Positions 25,524 to 33,111 of a stretch of 64,000 nt of DNA are shown here, one piece after another. The notes under the pieces were generated by a model, which worked only from the letters and a program-made list of their open reading frames with translations, searched no databases and was not told where the DNA came from. The position numbers and the translations under genes were made by a program. The first letter of the stretch is position 1, and each line of letters begins with the position of its first letter. The stretch is from Kribbella voronezhensis (GTDB lineage Bacteria; Actinomycetota; Actinomycetes; Propionibacteriales; Kribbellaceae), in NCBI RefSeq assembly GCF_004365175.1, contig NZ_SOCE01000001.1, positions 4,533,403 to 4,597,402 on the forward strand, written 5' to 3'.

Positions 25524-25665
25524 GGCAACACTCCTCGCTCGCGCTCCGGCCCCGGGTCGCGACGGCCGGCCGACTCATCAGTGATGCACTCACGGCATGC
25601 AAGCGTATGCCTCTCCTGTGTCCAGCGAATTTCGACGCCTGTCCCCGCCGTGATCAACTAGACAA

Positions 25666-26376
25666 GTGAACCGCGCAGATCTCACGAAACAACCGCAGGC
25701 TGTGGCCGCGATGTTCGACAACGTGGCTGAGGGCTACGACCGGACGAACGCGGTGGCCACGATGGGGCTGGAGAAGTTGTACTGGCGGCCGCAGACGCTG
25801 GCGGAGATCGCGCCGCGGAAGGGGATGAAGATCCTCGATCTGGCGGCGGGTACCGGTGCTTCCAGTGTGCGGCTGCGGGAGGCGGGCGCCGAGGTGGTGT
25901 CCTGCGACTTCTCGGTCGGGATGCTGCGGGTCGGCAAACGCCGGTACCCCGAGCTCGACCTGATCGCGGGCGACGCGCTGCGGCTGCCGTTCGCGGACGA
26001 GACTTTCGACCTGGTGACGATCTCCTGGGCGCTGCGGAACGTGAACGACGTCACGGTCGCGCTCAAGGAGATGCTCCGGGTGACGAAGCCGGGCGGCCGG
26101 CTGGTGGTGCTGGAGAACTCGCACCCGACCTGGAAGCCGTTCCGGGTGGCCTACCTGGAGTACATGATGCGCGCGGTCCCGGTGGTCGCGAAGGCGGTCT
26201 CCACGAACCCGGAAGCGTACGTCTACCTGGCCGAATCCGTGCGCGCCTGGCCTGGTCAGGCGCCCCTCGCCACTACGATCGAGGCCTCCGGCTGGACCGA
26301 CGTGCAGTGGCGCAACCTGACCGGGGGCCTGGTCGCGATCCACCGCGCCGTCAAGCCGCTGGGACAGACCACCTGA
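25666..26376 (+). CDS. menG: Demethylmenaquinone methyltransferase
   Basis: MenG/UbiE, 236 residues, methylates demethylmenaquinone with SAM to give menaquinone, the last core step of the pathway. The SAM-binding motif I is KILDLAAGTGASSVRLREAG (about residues 54-73), and the UbiE-type motifs are seen in FDLVTISWALRNVNDVTVAL and MLRVTKPGGRLVVLE. The N-terminus (VAAMFDNVAEGYDRTN) matches the family, supporting the GTG start at 25666. It is divergent from menF and precedes menJ by 183 bp. Confidence 0.95.
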   Translation: MNRADLTKQPQAVAAMFDNVAEGYDRTNAVATMGLEKLYWRPQTLAEIAPRKGMKILDLAAGTGASSVRLREAGAEVVSCDFSVGMLRVGKRRYPELDLIAGDALRLPFADETFDLVTISWALRNVNDVTVALKEMLRVTKPGGRLVVLENSHPTWKPFRVAYLEYMMRAVPVVAKAVSTNPEAYVYLAESVRAWPGQAPLATTIEASGWTDVQWRNLTGGLVAIHRAVKPLGQTT

Positions 26377-26462
26377 GCCACTGGTCCGTAGTACCCGAAG
26401 GGCTGAATTACGCAAGGAGAAGGGTGCGTAAATCGCCTGCCGGTAAGGGATTCCGGGCCGGT

Positions 26463-26491
26463 TTCGTGTCGGAGTCAGGCAGTCCTAGACT
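26463..26491 (+). promoter_or_regulatory. Candidate promoter of menJ
   Basis: TTCGTG (26463-26468), 17 bp, TAGACT (26486-26491). It sits about 70 bp before the menJ ATG and just before an inverted repeat. Confidence 0.45.
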
Positions 26492-26506
26492 GTCGGGTGA
26501 CCAGGC

Positions 26507-26526
26507 CTCGTGAATCCCTTCACGAG
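26507..26526. promoter_or_regulatory. Inverted repeat in the menJ leader
   Basis: CTCGTGAA, TCCC, TTCACGAG: eight perfect pairs located 15-35 bp after the predicted -10 and 33 bp before the ATG. It is either a repressor site over the transcription start or a hairpin in the leader. In the rest of 26377-26559 I see only a weaker pair, TTACGCA/TGCGTAA at 26408-26431, which may end menG. Confidence 0.5.
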
Positions 26527-26559
26527 TAAGCAGCCCCCCAACTTCCAGGCCGGGATGAG

Positions 26560-27870
26560 ATGAGTCAGAGCACGTCGCCACGGCAGGCCGAGACCGCGGA
26601 TGTGATCGTCGTCGGTGCCGGGCCGGCCGGCTCGTCGGCCGCCTACCATCTGGCCAACGCCGGGCTGGACGTCCTACTGCTGGAGAAGACCGCGTTCCCG
26701 CGCGAGAAGGTCTGCGGTGACGGGCTCACCCCGCGCGGCACCAAGCAGCTGATCAACATGGGCATCGACATCTCGCCCGAGGCCGGCTGGATCCAGAACT
26801 ACGGTCTGCGGATCCGCGGCGCCGGGCACACCCTGCAGCTGGACTGGCCCGACCTGGCCAGCCACCCGAACTACGGCCTGACCCGCAACCGGATGGACTT
26901 CGACGACCTGCTCGCCCGTCAGGCGGTCAAGGCCGGCGCCCGGTTGCGCGAGCGGACCAACGTCGTCGGCCCGGTGCTCGACGACAAGGGCTTCATCGTC
27001 GGCGTCAAGGCCAAGCCGGTGGACGACAACGGCCGGCGTGACGGGGACGACATCGAGTTCCGCGCGCCGCTGGTGATGGCCGCCGACGGCAACTCGTCGC
27101 GACTGAGCGTCTCGATGGGACTGCACAAGCGCGACGACCGGCCGATGGGCGTCGCCGTACGGACCTACTTCACCAGCCCGCGGCACGACGACGACTACCT
27201 CGAGTCCTGGCTGGAGCTGTGGGCGGACGACCCGGAGCACCCGGGCCAGCGGCAACTGCTGCCCGGCTACGGCTGGATCTTCGGGATGGGCGACGGCACC
27301 GTCAACGTCGGCCTCGGCATCCTGAACACCTCGGACGCCTTCGGCAAGGTGGACTACTCGGACCTGCTCAAGCAGTGGCTGAAGAACACGCCGGATGAAT
27401 GGCAGTTCCGCGACGAGTTCCAGACCATCCCGATCCGCGGTGCCGCGCTGCCGATGGGTTTCAACCGGCAGCCGCACTACACCCGCGGCCTGATGCTGCT
27501 GGGCGACGCGGGCGGCATGGTCAACCCGTTCAACGGCGAGGGCATCCCGTACGCGATGGAGTCCGGGTCGTTCGCCGCCGAGGTCGCCGCGCAGGCGTTG
27601 CACCGGCAGCCTAGCCAGCGCGAGCGCGCCCTGTCGGCGTACCCGAAGGCGCTCAAGCAGGAGTACGGCGGCTACTACACCCTCGGCCGGGTCTTCGTGA
27701 AGCTGATCGGAAATCCGGAGGTGATGCGGCTGTGCACGAAGTACGGTCTGCCGCGCACCACCTTGATGAAGTTCACCCTGAAACTCCTGGCCAACCTCAC
27801 CGATCCGCGCGACGGCGACGTGATGGACAAGATCATCAACGGGCTGACGAAGGTCGCGCCCGCCGCCTGA
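26560..27870 (+). CDS. menJ: Geranylgeranyl reductase family flavoprotein, MenJ-like menaquinone reductase
   Basis: A 436-residue FAD-dependent reductase. The N-terminal dinucleotide site is VVGAGPAGSSAAYHLANAG (about residues 16-34), then PREKVCGDGLTPRG, and a second FAD motif, LLGDAGGMVNPFNGEGIPYA (about residues 314-333). It matches the geranylgeranyl reductase family. In mycobacteria the homologue MenJ (Rv0561c) saturates the beta-isoprene unit of menaquinone. Its position between menG and the nuo operon, which uses menaquinone, makes that role likely here; archaeal-type lipid saturation is less likely in this setting. It has its own candidate promoter and a leader inverted repeat. Confidence 0.87.
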   Translation: MSQSTSPRQAETADVIVVGAGPAGSSAAYHLANAGLDVLLLEKTAFPREKVCGDGLTPRGTKQLINMGIDISPEAGWIQNYGLRIRGAGHTLQLDWPDLASHPNYGLTRNRMDFDDLLARQAVKAGARLRERTNVVGPVLDDKGFIVGVKAKPVDDNGRRDGDDIEFRAPLVMAADGNSSRLSVSMGLHKRDDRPMGVAVRTYFTSPRHDDDYLESWLELWADDPEHPGQRQLLPGYGWIFGMGDGTVNVGLGILNTSDAFGKVDYSDLLKQWLKNTPDEWQFRDEFQTIPIRGAALPMGFNRQPHYTRGLMLLGDAGGMVNPFNGEGIPYAMESGSFAAEVAAQALHRQPSQRERALSAYPKALKQEYGGYYTLGRVFVKLIGNPEVMRLCTKYGLPRTTLMKFTLKLLANLTDPRDGDVMDKIINGLTKVAPAA

Positions 27871-27884
27871 AAGCGGTGGGGCGA

Positions 27885-27913
27885 GTGACGTGAGCCACAG
27901 CGTTACTGATAAC
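27885..27913 (+). promoter_or_regulatory. Candidate promoter of the nuo operon
   Basis: GTGACG (27885-27890), 17 bp, GATAAC (27908-27913), about 90 bp before nuoA. A strong ribosome site, AAGGAGGGAG, follows further down. I found no Rex-like TTGTGA/TCACAA site in 27871-28002. Confidence 0.4.
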
Positions 27914-28002
27914 ACAGTGCAGGCGAAACAACCACGCAGTACGTGGCAGCAGCAGGTCCATAGCCGGCAGTACGGACGCAAGTAAGGAGGGAGCAGCAGC
28001 CG

Positions 28003-28362
28003 ATGCACCCTTACGTACCGATCCTGATTCTCGGGATCCTCGCGACGATCTTCGTGGCGGGCACCCTGGTGACGAGCTTCCTCGTCGGCCCGAAGCGCTA
28101 CAACCGGGCCAAGCTCGACTCCTACGAGTGCGGGATCGAACCGACCCCGCAGCCGGTCGGTGGCGGGCGGTTCCCGGTGAAGTACTACATCACCGCGATG
28201 CTCTTCATCGTGTTCGACATCGAGATCATCTTTCTCTACCCGTGGGCGGTGGCCTTCGACCAGATGGCGCTGTTCGGGTTGGTCGAGATGGTCATCTTCA
28301 TCGCAACCGTCTTCGTCGCGTACGCCTATGTCTGGCGCCGCGGCGGGCTTGAATGGGACTGA
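28003..28362 (+). CDS. nuoA: NADH-quinone oxidoreductase subunit A
   Basis: NuoA, 119 residues, three membrane helices, part of the junction between the peripheral and membrane arms of complex I. The conserved loop KLDSYECGIEPTPQP (about residues 40-54, containing the Cys of subunit ND3) is complete. It is the first gene of a 14-gene operon, with ribosome site AAGGAGGGAG 10 nt before the ATG. nuoB begins 3 bp after its stop. Confidence 0.96.
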   Translation: MHPYVPILILGILATIFVAGTLVTSFLVGPKRYNRAKLDSYECGIEPTPQPVGGGRFPVKYYITAMLFIVFDIEIIFLYPWAVAFDQMALFGLVEMVIFIATVFVAYAYVWRRGGLEWD

Positions 28363-28365
28363 CCA

Positions 28366-28920
28366 ATGGGTGTTGAGGAACAGCTTCCGGCCGGCGTACT
28401 GCTGACGACCATCGAGGGTCTGTCGGGATACATGCGCAAGGCATCGTTGTGGCCGGCAACCTTCGGGCTGGCCTGCTGCGCGATCGAGATGATGACCACG
28501 GGCGCGCCCCGCTACGACGCGGCCCGGTTCGGCATGGAGGTCTTCCGGGCCTCGCCGCGCCAGGCCGACCTGATGATCGTGGCCGGCCGGGTGAGCCAGA
28601 AGATGGCCCCGGTCCTGCGCCAGATCTACGACCAGATGCCGAACCCGAAGTGGGTACTGGCGATGGGTGTCTGCGCGTCGTCGGGCGGCATGTTCAACAA
28701 CTACGCCATCGTGCAGGGCGTGGACCACGTCGTACCGGTCGACATGTACCTGCCCGGCTGCCCGCCGCGGCCGGAGATGCTGCTGGACGCGTTCCTGAAG
28801 CTGCACGACGACATCCAGCACGGCAAGCTCGGCGCCAACAAGAAGGCGCTGCAGGCCGAGCAGGAGACCGCGGCGCTGAGCGCCGCGCCGACGCTTGAGA
28901 TGAAGGGGCTGCTCAGGTGA
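28366..28920 (+). CDS. nuoB: NADH-quinone oxidoreductase subunit B
   Basis: NuoB, 184 residues, holds the [4Fe-4S] cluster N2 that passes electrons to the quinone. The cluster ligands are visible as the tandem cysteines of FGLACCAIEMM (about residues 37-38), the Cys of GVCASSGGMFNNYA and the Cys of LPGCPPRPEM. The C-terminal 25 residues are a variable Ala/Glu-rich tail. The stop overlaps the nuoC start by 4 bases. Confidence 0.96.
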   Translation: MGVEEQLPAGVLLTTIEGLSGYMRKASLWPATFGLACCAIEMMTTGAPRYDAARFGMEVFRASPRQADLMIVAGRVSQKMAPVLRQIYDQMPNPKWVLAMGVCASSGGMFNNYAIVQGVDHVVPVDMYLPGCPPRPEMLLDAFLKLHDDIQHGKLGANKKALQAEQETAALSAAPTLEMKGLLR

Positions 28921-29624
28921 GCGACCACCAACCAGAGAACTTGCCGGCGACGACGGCGGCCGGCGACGCTCAGACGCCGGCGGCCGAGGTGGTCGACCAG
29001 CGCGAGGGCATGTTCGGCGTCCGCGGTACCGGTGACACCTCCGGCTTCGGCCGGCTGCGTCGCCAGGTCGCGCTGCCGGGCGGATCGGCCAAGCCGTACG
29101 GCGGCTGGTTCGACGGCGCCACCGAGCGACTCGTCGGCCTGGTCGGCGACGACGCGATCGAGAAGGTCGTGGTCGACCGCGGCGAGCTGACCCTGCACGT
29201 CGCCCGCGAGCGGCTGGTCGAGGTCGCCCAGCACCTGCGCGACGACGAGGCGCTGCGGTTCGAGTTCTGCTCCGGCGTCAACGGTGTGCACTACCCGAAC
29301 GAGACCGGCCGCGAACTGCACGCGGTCTACCACCTGTTCTCGATCACCCACAACCGGCGGATCCGGCTGGAGGTGTCGGTGTCCGACGCGGACCCGCACA
29401 TCCCGTCGGTGGTCTCGGTCTACCCGGCCAACGACTGGCACGAGCGGGAGACCTGGGACTTCTTCGGCATCATCTTCGACGGGCACCCGGCACTGACCCG
29501 GATCCAGATGCCCGACGACTGGCCGGGGCACCCGCAGCGCAAGGACTACCCGCTCGGCGGCATCGACGTCGAGTACAAGGGCGCCGTCATCCCGCCGCCC
29601 GACACGCGGAGGTCTTACAACTGA
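28917..29624 (+). CDS. nuoC: NADH-quinone oxidoreductase subunit C
   Basis: NuoC, 235 residues, peripheral-arm scaffold subunit (30 kDa family). The family signature is HERETWDFFGIIFDGHPALT followed by DDWPGHPQRKDYPLGG near residues 175-215. The N-terminal 50 residues are an Ala/Thr-rich extension beyond the core domain. The GTG start overlaps nuoB, and the stop shares its last base with the nuoD ATG (TGATG). Confidence 0.95.
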   Translation: MSDHQPENLPATTAAGDAQTPAAEVVDQREGMFGVRGTGDTSGFGRLRRQVALPGGSAKPYGGWFDGATERLVGLVGDDAIEKVVVDRGELTLHVARERLVEVAQHLRDDEALRFEFCSGVNGVHYPNETGRELHAVYHLFSITHNRRIRLEVSVSDADPHIPSVVSVYPANDWHERETWDFFGIIFDGHPALTRIQMPDDWPGHPQRKDYPLGGIDVEYKGAVIPPPDTRRSYN

Positions 29625-30970
29625 TGACCGATACACACACCGCCGACCCGTACGCGCAGGGTCGCGACACCACCGAGGGCAAGGTCTTCACCGTCACCGG
29701 TCAGGACTGGGACTCGGTCGTGTCCGGCCTCGGCGACGAGCCCGAAGAGCGCATCGTCGTCAACATGGGCCCGCAGCACCCGTCCACGCACGGCGTGCTC
29801 CGGCTCATTCTCGAGATCGAGGGCGAGACGGTGACCGAGGCCCGCTGCGGCATCGGTTACCTGCACACCGGGATCGAGAAGAACATGGAGTTCCGGTCCT
29901 GGACCCAGGGCGTCACGTTCGCCACCCGGATGGACTACCTGTCGCCGTTCTACAACGAGACGGCGTACTGCCTCGCGGTCGAGCGGCTGCTCGGCATCGA
30001 GGACCAGATCCCGGAGAAGGCGAACGTGATGCGGGTGCTCCTGATGGAGCTGAACCGCATCTCGAGCCACCTGGTCTGCATCGCCACCGGTGGGATGGAG
30101 ATCGGCGCGCTGACCGTGATGACGATCGGGTTCCGCGAGCGGGAGATGACGCTGGACCTGTTCGAGCTGATCACCGGCCTGCGGATGAACCACGCGTTCA
30201 TCCGGCCGGGCGGCGTCGCCCAGGACCTGCCGGCCGGTGCGCTGGACAAGATCCGGGAGTACATCACCTGGATGAACAAGCACCTGCCGGAGTACGCCGA
30301 ACTCTGCAACGCGAACCCGATCTTCAAGGCCCGCCTGCAGGACGTCGGCTACCTCGACCTGACCGGGTGCATGGCGCTCGGCATCTCCGGACCGCCGCTG
30401 CGCGCGACCGGGTACGGGCTGGACCTGCGCAAGACCCAGCCGTACTGCGGTTACGAGACCTACGACTTCGACGTACCGACCTGGGACACCGCCGACTCGT
30501 ACGGGCGCTTCCGGGTCCGGCTGCAGGAGATGCACGAGTCGCTGAAGATCGTCGAGCAGTGCGCCGACCGCCTCGCCAAGATGGAGGGCGAGCCGGTGAT
30601 GGTGGCCGACAAGAAGATCGGCTGGCCGAGCCAGCTGGCCGTCGGCAACGACGGGATGGGCAACTCGCTCGACCACATCAAGCACATCATGGGCGAGTCG
30701 ATGGAAGCGTTGATCCATCACTTCAAGCTGGTCACCGAGGGCTTCCGGGTGCCGGCCGGCCAGGCCTACGTGGCGATCGAGTCGCCGCGCGGCGAGCTCG
30801 GCTGCCACCTGGTCTCCGACGGCGGCACCAAGCCGTACCGGGCGCACTTCCGTGACCCGTCCTTCTGCAACCTGCAGGCGATGCCGATCCTGTGTGAGGG
30901 TTCACAGGTCGCCGACGTGATCGTCGCCGTCGCCAGCCTTGACCCGGTGATGGGTGGAGTGGACCGCTAA
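29624..30970 (+). CDS. nuoD: NADH-quinone oxidoreductase subunit D
   Basis: NuoD, 448 residues, 49-kDa subunit that forms the quinone-reducing site with NuoB. The conserved N-terminal quinone-cavity histidine region is NMGPQHPSTHGVLRL (about residues 47-61), followed by IGYLHTGIEKNMEF. The C-terminus ends in the family block DPVMGGVDR. It shares one base with the nuoC stop, and nuoE begins at the next base after its own stop. Confidence 0.96.
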   Translation: MTDTHTADPYAQGRDTTEGKVFTVTGQDWDSVVSGLGDEPEERIVVNMGPQHPSTHGVLRLILEIEGETVTEARCGIGYLHTGIEKNMEFRSWTQGVTFATRMDYLSPFYNETAYCLAVERLLGIEDQIPEKANVMRVLLMELNRISSHLVCIATGGMEIGALTVMTIGFREREMTLDLFELITGLRMNHAFIRPGGVAQDLPAGALDKIREYITWMNKHLPEYAELCNANPIFKARLQDVGYLDLTGCMALGISGPPLRATGYGLDLRKTQPYCGYETYDFDVPTWDTADSYGRFRVRLQEMHESLKIVEQCADRLAKMEGEPVMVADKKIGWPSQLAVGNDGMGNSLDHIKHIMGESMEALIHHFKLVTEGFRVPAGQAYVAIESPRGELGCHLVSDGGTKPYRAHFRDPSFCNLQAMPILCEGSQVADVIVAVASLDPVMGGVDR

Positions 30971-31804
30971 ATGGCCGAGAACCACACGACAGCGACGAAC
31001 AAGACCGTGCCGTACAGCACGGGCGACTCGAAGATCACCGAGACGACGATCGCCGAGCTGCGCGAGCTGGCGGGCCGGTACCCGGTCGCTCGCTCGGCCC
31101 TGCTGCCGATGCTGCACCTGGTGCAGTCGGTCGAGGGCCGGATCACCCCCGAGGGCATCGAGGCCTGCGCCGACGTGCTCGGGCTGACCGGCGCCGAGGT
31201 GTCGGCGGTGGCGACCTTCTACACGATGTACAAGCGCCGCCCGGTCGGCGACTACCACGTCGGGGTCTGCACCAACACGCTCTGCGCGGTGATGGGCGGC
31301 GACCTGATCTTCGAGCGGCTGAAGAACCACCTCGACGTCGGCAACGACGAGACCACCGAGGACGGCAAGATCACCCTCGAGCACCTCGAGTGCAACGCCG
31401 CCTGCGACTACGCGCCGGTGATGATGGTGAACTGGGAGTTCTTCGACGACATGACGCCGGAATCGGCCACCCAGTTGGTGGACGACCTGCGCGAAGGCAC
31501 CGAGGTGAAGTCGCCGCGCGGTGCGACGATCTGCACCTGGCGGGAAGCCGAGCGCGTGCTGGCCGGCTTCCCCGACGGCCGCGCCGACGAGGGCCCGACC
31601 GGCGGCAAGGCCACCCTGGCCGGGCTGCGGCTTGCTCGCGAACGCAACTGGACCGCGCCGGCGTCGAACCACAGCGGCGGTTCGCCCGAGTTGCGCGACA
31701 CGGTCTCCCCGGAGGCCGCGCAGGGTCCGCGGCCGGGCGACCAGCCGGGCAAGGAATCAGGCACCGGATCCCCGGCGACTCCCGACTCGCGGAAAGAGGA
31801 CTGA
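30971..31804 (+). CDS. nuoE: NADH-quinone oxidoreductase subunit E
   Basis: NuoE, 277 residues, carries the [2Fe-2S] cluster N1a next to NuoF. The ligands are CTNTLC and CNAAC (about residues 100-105 and 141-145). The thioredoxin-like fold ends near residue 210. The last 65 or so residues are a hydrophilic, Gly/Ser/Pro-rich extension that is not part of the fold and makes the protein longer than the usual 160-250 residues. The nuoF GTG lies 5 nt after its stop. Confidence 0.94.
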   Translation: MAENHTTATNKTVPYSTGDSKITETTIAELRELAGRYPVARSALLPMLHLVQSVEGRITPEGIEACADVLGLTGAEVSAVATFYTMYKRRPVGDYHVGVCTNTLCAVMGGDLIFERLKNHLDVGNDETTEDGKITLEHLECNAACDYAPVMMVNWEFFDDMTPESATQLVDDLREGTEVKSPRGATICTWREAERVLAGFPDGRADEGPTGGKATLAGLRLARERNWTAPASNHSGGSPELRDTVSPEAAQGPRPGDQPGKESGTGSPATPDSRKED

Positions 31805-31809
31805 TCACC

Positions 31810-33111
31810 GTGCTGACCCCGGTACTGTCCGACAACTGGGACCAGATCCGCTCCTGGCAGCTGGCGTCGTACCAGCGCTCCGGCGGTTACGACGCGCTGA
31901 AGACCGCGCTGCGGATGCAGCCGGCCGACGTCGTCACCGCGGTGAAGGACTCCGGCCTGCGCGGCCGTGGCGGTGCGGGCTTCCCGACCGGGATGAAGTG
32001 GTCCTTCATCCCGCAGGACAACCCGAAGCCGAAGTACCTCGTCGTGAACGCGGACGAGTCCGAGCCGGGCACCTGCAAGGACATCCCGCTGATGCTCGCC
32101 TCGCCGCACACGCTGGTCGAGGGTGTCATCATCTCCGCCTACGCGATCCGCGCGTCGACGGCCTTCATCTATGTCCGCGGTGAGGTGCTGCACGTCGTAC
32201 GCCGTTTGCAGCAGGCCGTGGAAGAGGCGAAGGCCGCCGGCTTCATCGGCACCGACATCCTCGGCACCGGCTACGACCTCGACGTGATCGTGCACGCCGG
32301 CGCCGGCGCCTACATCTGTGGCGAGGAGACGGCACTGCTCGACTCGCTCGAAGGTCGTCGCGGTCAACCCCGGCTGCGTCCTCCGTTCCCGGCGGTGGCC
32401 GGCCTGTACGGCTGCCCCACTGTCATCAACAACGTCGAGTCGATCGCTTCGGTTCCCGCGATCATCAACAACGGCCCGGACTGGTTCGCCTCGATGGGCA
32501 CCGAGAAGTCCAAGGGCATGACGCTGTACTCGCTGTCCGGCCACGTCACCCGGCCCGGCCAGTACGAGGCGCCGCTCGGCATCACGCTGCGCCAGCTGCT
32601 CGACCTGGCCGGCGGGGTCCGCGAGGGCCACACGCTGAAGTTCTGGACGCCGGGTGGTTCGTCCACCCCGCTGCTGACCGACGAGCACCTCGACGTGCCG
32701 CTGGACTACGAAAGCGTCGGCGCGGCCGGCTCGATGCTCGGTACCAAGGCGCTGCAGATCTTCGACGACACCACCTGCGTGGTCCGGTCGGTGCTGCGCT
32801 GGACCGAGTTCTACAAGCACGAGTCCTGTGGCAAGTGCACGCCGTGCCGCGAGGGCACCTGGTGGCTGGTCCAGATCCTGGAGCGGATGGAGGCCGGCAA
32901 GGGCAGCGAGGAGGACCTCGAGACCCTGCTCGACCTCAGCGACAACATCACCGGCCGGTCGTTCTGCGCCCTGGCCGACGGTGCGACCGCGCCGATCACC
33001 AGCTCGATCCAGCACTTCAAGGACGAGTACCTCGCGCACTTCACCAACGGTGGCTGTCCCTTCGACCCGATGGCGTCCACCCTCTTCGCGACCGCTGGAG
33101 CAAGCGCATGA
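31810..33111 (+). CDS. nuoF: NADH-quinone oxidoreductase subunit F
   Basis: NuoF, 433 residues, NADH dehydrogenase subunit with FMN and the [4Fe-4S] cluster N3. The FMN/NADH glycine-rich loop is LRGRGGAGFPTGMKW (about residues 48-62), and the second is AGAGAYICGEETALLDSLEG. The cluster ligands are in ESCGKCTPCREG and the Cys of SFCALADGA. The GTG at 31810 was chosen because the conserved N-terminus starts there; the frame is open far upstream only inside nuoE. The TGA overlaps the nuoG ATG. Confidence 0.95.
   Translation: MLTPVLSDNWDQIRSWQLASYQRSGGYDALKTALRMQPADVVTAVKDSGLRGRGGAGFPTGMKWSFIPQDNPKPKYLVVNADESEPGTCKDIPLMLASPHTLVEGVIISAYAIRASTAFIYVRGEVLHVVRRLQQAVEEAKAAGFIGTDILGTGYDLDVIVHAGAGAYICGEETALLDSLEGRRGQPRLRPPFPAVAGLYGCPTVINNVESIASVPAIINNGPDWFASMGTEKSKGMTLYSLSGHVTRPGQYEAPLGITLRQLLDLAGGVREGHTLKFWTPGGSSTPLLTDEHLDVPLDYESVGAAGSMLGTKALQIFDDTTCVVRSVLRWTEFYKHESCGKCTPCREGTWWLVQILERMEAGKGSEEDLETLLDLSDNITGRSFCALADGATAPITSSIQHFKDEYLAHFTNGGCPFDPMASTLFATAGASA

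Noticed and set aside
27871..28002. A Rex (NADH/NAD) operator before nuoA
   Set aside because: The gap has several GTGA/CAC fragments, but no full TTGTGA-6 bp-TCACAA pattern.
26674..28821. A 715-residue antisense frame over menJ, nuoA and nuoB
   Set aside because: The + strand carries intact, recognisable genes; the antisense product is Arg/His/Gln-rich and has no motif.
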